From positions 186,001 through 250,000 of the forward strand of contig DASVTR010000008.1 of assembly GCA_036387475.1 (NCBI GenBank): a stretch of DNA of 64,000 nt, written 5' to 3'. The translations under genes were made by a program, and so were the position numbers. A model generated the notes under the pieces. It did not search any database and was not told the origin of the DNA. It saw nothing but the letters and a program-made list of their open reading frames with translations. Source of the stretch: DASVTR01 sp036387475. GTDB taxonomy: Bacteria; Acidobacteriota; Blastocatellia; Pyrinomonadales; Pyrinomonadaceae. This document shows, piece by piece, positions 63,024 to 64,000 of the stretch (the first letter of the stretch is position 1; every line of letters begins with the position of its first letter).

Positions 63024-63482
63024 ATGAAACAGACGCTTGTAGCTATGATGTTATTACTCGCTATGTCAGCGATTATTCGAGGGCAAGTATCAGGCGTAGA
63101 CCAAAGTAAAGGCGTAGAGCAAACTTTGATAAGGCTCGAACAGGAGAAAGATGAAGCCCATGTGCGCGGAGACAAAGCAGTTTTCGAGCGCATTTATGCA
63201 GATGACTATACCGGAATTAATGGGCGTGGAGGGTTCTCTAGTAAGAAAGATGTATTAGAATTCAACGCAACTCGCGGCCCGATGTACGAGTCTTACGCCT
63301 CCGAAGATATTGCGGTTCGGGTTTTTGGTGATACCGCTGTGGTAACTGGCCGTTATGGTTTCAAGTACAGAAAACCCATCAAGGGGAAAGATGATAACCA
63401 GTACCGTTACACTAACGTATACGTTAAGCGGCAGGCTGGTTGGCAGATTGTAGCTGCTCAATTTACACGCATAGATAAATGA
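63024..63482 (+). CDS. Secreted NTF2-like (DUF4440) protein (cassette gene)
   Basis: 152 residues; AAAAGGAG lies before ATG 63,024. The signal (TLVAMMLLLAMSAIIRGQ) is followed by QTLIRLEQEKDEAHVRGD, FERIYADDYTGINGRGGF, SSKKDVLEFN, VRVFGDTAVVTGRYGFKY and RYTNVYVKRQAGWQIVAAQFT, the DUF4440/SnoaL order. Like the gene at 35,194, it is probably a periplasmic ligand-binding protein. attC at 63,503 follows. Confidence 0.82.
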   Translation: MKQTLVAMMLLLAMSAIIRGQVSGVDQSKGVEQTLIRLEQEKDEAHVRGDKAVFERIYADDYTGINGRGGFSSKKDVLEFNATRGPMYESYASEDIAVRVFGDTAVVTGRYGFKYRKPIKGKDDNQYRYTNVYVKRQAGWQIVAAQFTRIDK

Positions 63483-63502
63483 GTGATGGCGGCCTAATGT
63501 GC

Positions 63503-63612
63503 GCCTAGCAACCAATTCAACACAGACCCCGCGATAGCATTGCTTTCATCTTTGCTTGCTGCGATGGAGGTAGAATGGTTTCGCCAAGCGCGGGTTAATT
63601 CGAGCGCCGGGC
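63503..63612 (+). other. Integron attC site, right core changed
   Basis: GCCTAGC, AACCAATTCAACACAGACC, ATAGCATTGCTTTCATCTTTGC and GCGCGGGTTAATTCGAGCGCCGGGC. The left half and inner boxes are clear but the right core is GCCGGGC, so recombination there may be lost. 110 bp. Confidence 0.85.
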
Positions 63613-63692
63613 AGCTATCGCTGATAATTCATGCGCCGCTAGCCGACATGCTTTGACAAAGCATTACATGCCATTAAAGTGAGGAGTCGAAT

Positions 63693-64000
63693 ATGAGGAA
63701 ACTTGCAGCTTTTATCTGCCTGGCTGCGCTCGCACTGTTGAGTTGTCAGTCGAAGGTGAGCGGAACGCTGGAGGTTGACGGCGCGCCCTTTGCCGTGCAG
63801 GAATGCCGCTCCGGGCAAGCGTTCGGCTTTTCCGGTATCGAACTGACAGATGAAACGGGTCGCCGCTTACGGCTGTTGGCTAATGCGGATGGAACTTGTA
63901 CGGCAGCGCTGTTCAAAAGCGACAGTCCCACGGGCGACCGGCTCGGTCAGTGCGGCACGCTGACGATGCAGGCGCAATCGAGTCGAATCAATTCAATCAC
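63693..64000 (+). CDS. Putative lipoprotein, 3' truncated by the window end (cassette gene)
   Basis: 102 codons remain, from ATG 63,693 with GTGAGGAG upstream. The leader RKLAAFICLAALALLSCQ has a lipobox LLSC, so it is lipid-anchored. The mature part begins SKVSGTLEVDGAPFAVQECRSG and reads FGFSGIELTDETGRRLRLL. No family recognised. It follows the attC at 63,503 by 80 bp. Confidence 0.7.
   Translation, partial: MRKLAAFICLAALALLSCQSKVSGTLEVDGAPFAVQECRSGQAFGFSGIELTDETGRRLRLLANADGTCTAALFKSDSPTGDRLGQCGTLTMQAQSSRINSI

Noticed and set aside
34055..64000. Integron integrase (intI) or attI inside the window
   Set aside because: None of the large open frames has tyrosine-recombinase motifs; the search must extend beyond the window.

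Overview
The window looks like chromosomal DNA of an acidobacterium (Blastocatellia-like). This is inferred from the C-terminus of a VWFA-related protein at the left edge, the large secreted beta-propeller, FG-GAP and M36 proteins, a selB without neighbouring selA/selD, and moderately GC-rich coding DNA with many degenerate intergenic remnants. No rRNA or marker gene fixes the taxon, so this stays an inference.

Left part (1-34,000): mostly ordinary chromosomal genes. They include selB, two small membrane proteins, a GH5-like glycoside hydrolase, hemB, a Hanks-type Ser/Thr kinase, a tRNA with CAT anticodon, a secreted LVIVD-type propeller, lipoproteins, an alpha/beta hydrolase, a very large secreted M36 metallopeptidase, a serine beta-lactamase-like hydrolase and a PAS-GGDEF-EAL protein. 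A tight three-gene operon (25,181-28,427) encodes an acyl-CoA-dehydrogenase-fold flavoprotein, a PhnD-like binding protein without signal peptide, and a TusA-like/ferritin-like diiron fusion. A 1388-residue SBBP-propeller/hydrolase fusion and a small secreted protein follow.

Right part (about 34,000 to the end): this is the unusual region. It holds many integron attC recombination sites. Each is about 90-150 bp, starts with a RYYYAAC-like box plus a variant of AACTCATTCAACC, often carries the central block ATAGC-TGGCTTTCAT, and ends with a variant of GGTTAATTCGGGCGTTRRRY. Small unrelated genes sit between them: DUF1648/DUF5808 and DoxX-like membrane proteins, NTF2-like proteins, a DUF5694 protein, YdcF-like, methyltransferases, GNAT, VOC/glyoxalase, a cystatin-like protein, a putative lipoprotein and several orphans. 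No integron integrase is visible, so within this window it is a cassette cluster lacking an integrase (CALIN) or the distal part of a chromosomal integron. Sites occur in both orientations, and several are half-sites or are fused to gene fragments, which points to inversions and decay. One clear site lies far away at 21,060-21,167 and two weak candidates flank the hydrolase at 13,147.

Inside the cassette region is a block that does not look like cassettes. It holds a 1623-residue DUF4062-NTPase-WD40 protein (NLR/STAND architecture, candidate defence or signalling protein), two tandem c-di-GMP-I (GEMM) riboswitches directly upstream of a secreted CAP-domain protein, a decayed ECF sigma factor and a frameshifted GH5 enzyme. 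A GGDEF-EAL protein and an HD-GYP protein are also encoded here, so the window has c-di-GMP turnover as well as a c-di-GMP sensor. Many genes in the right half are pseudogenes or fragments (WG-repeat, GT9, TonB-receptor, sigma factor, GH5).
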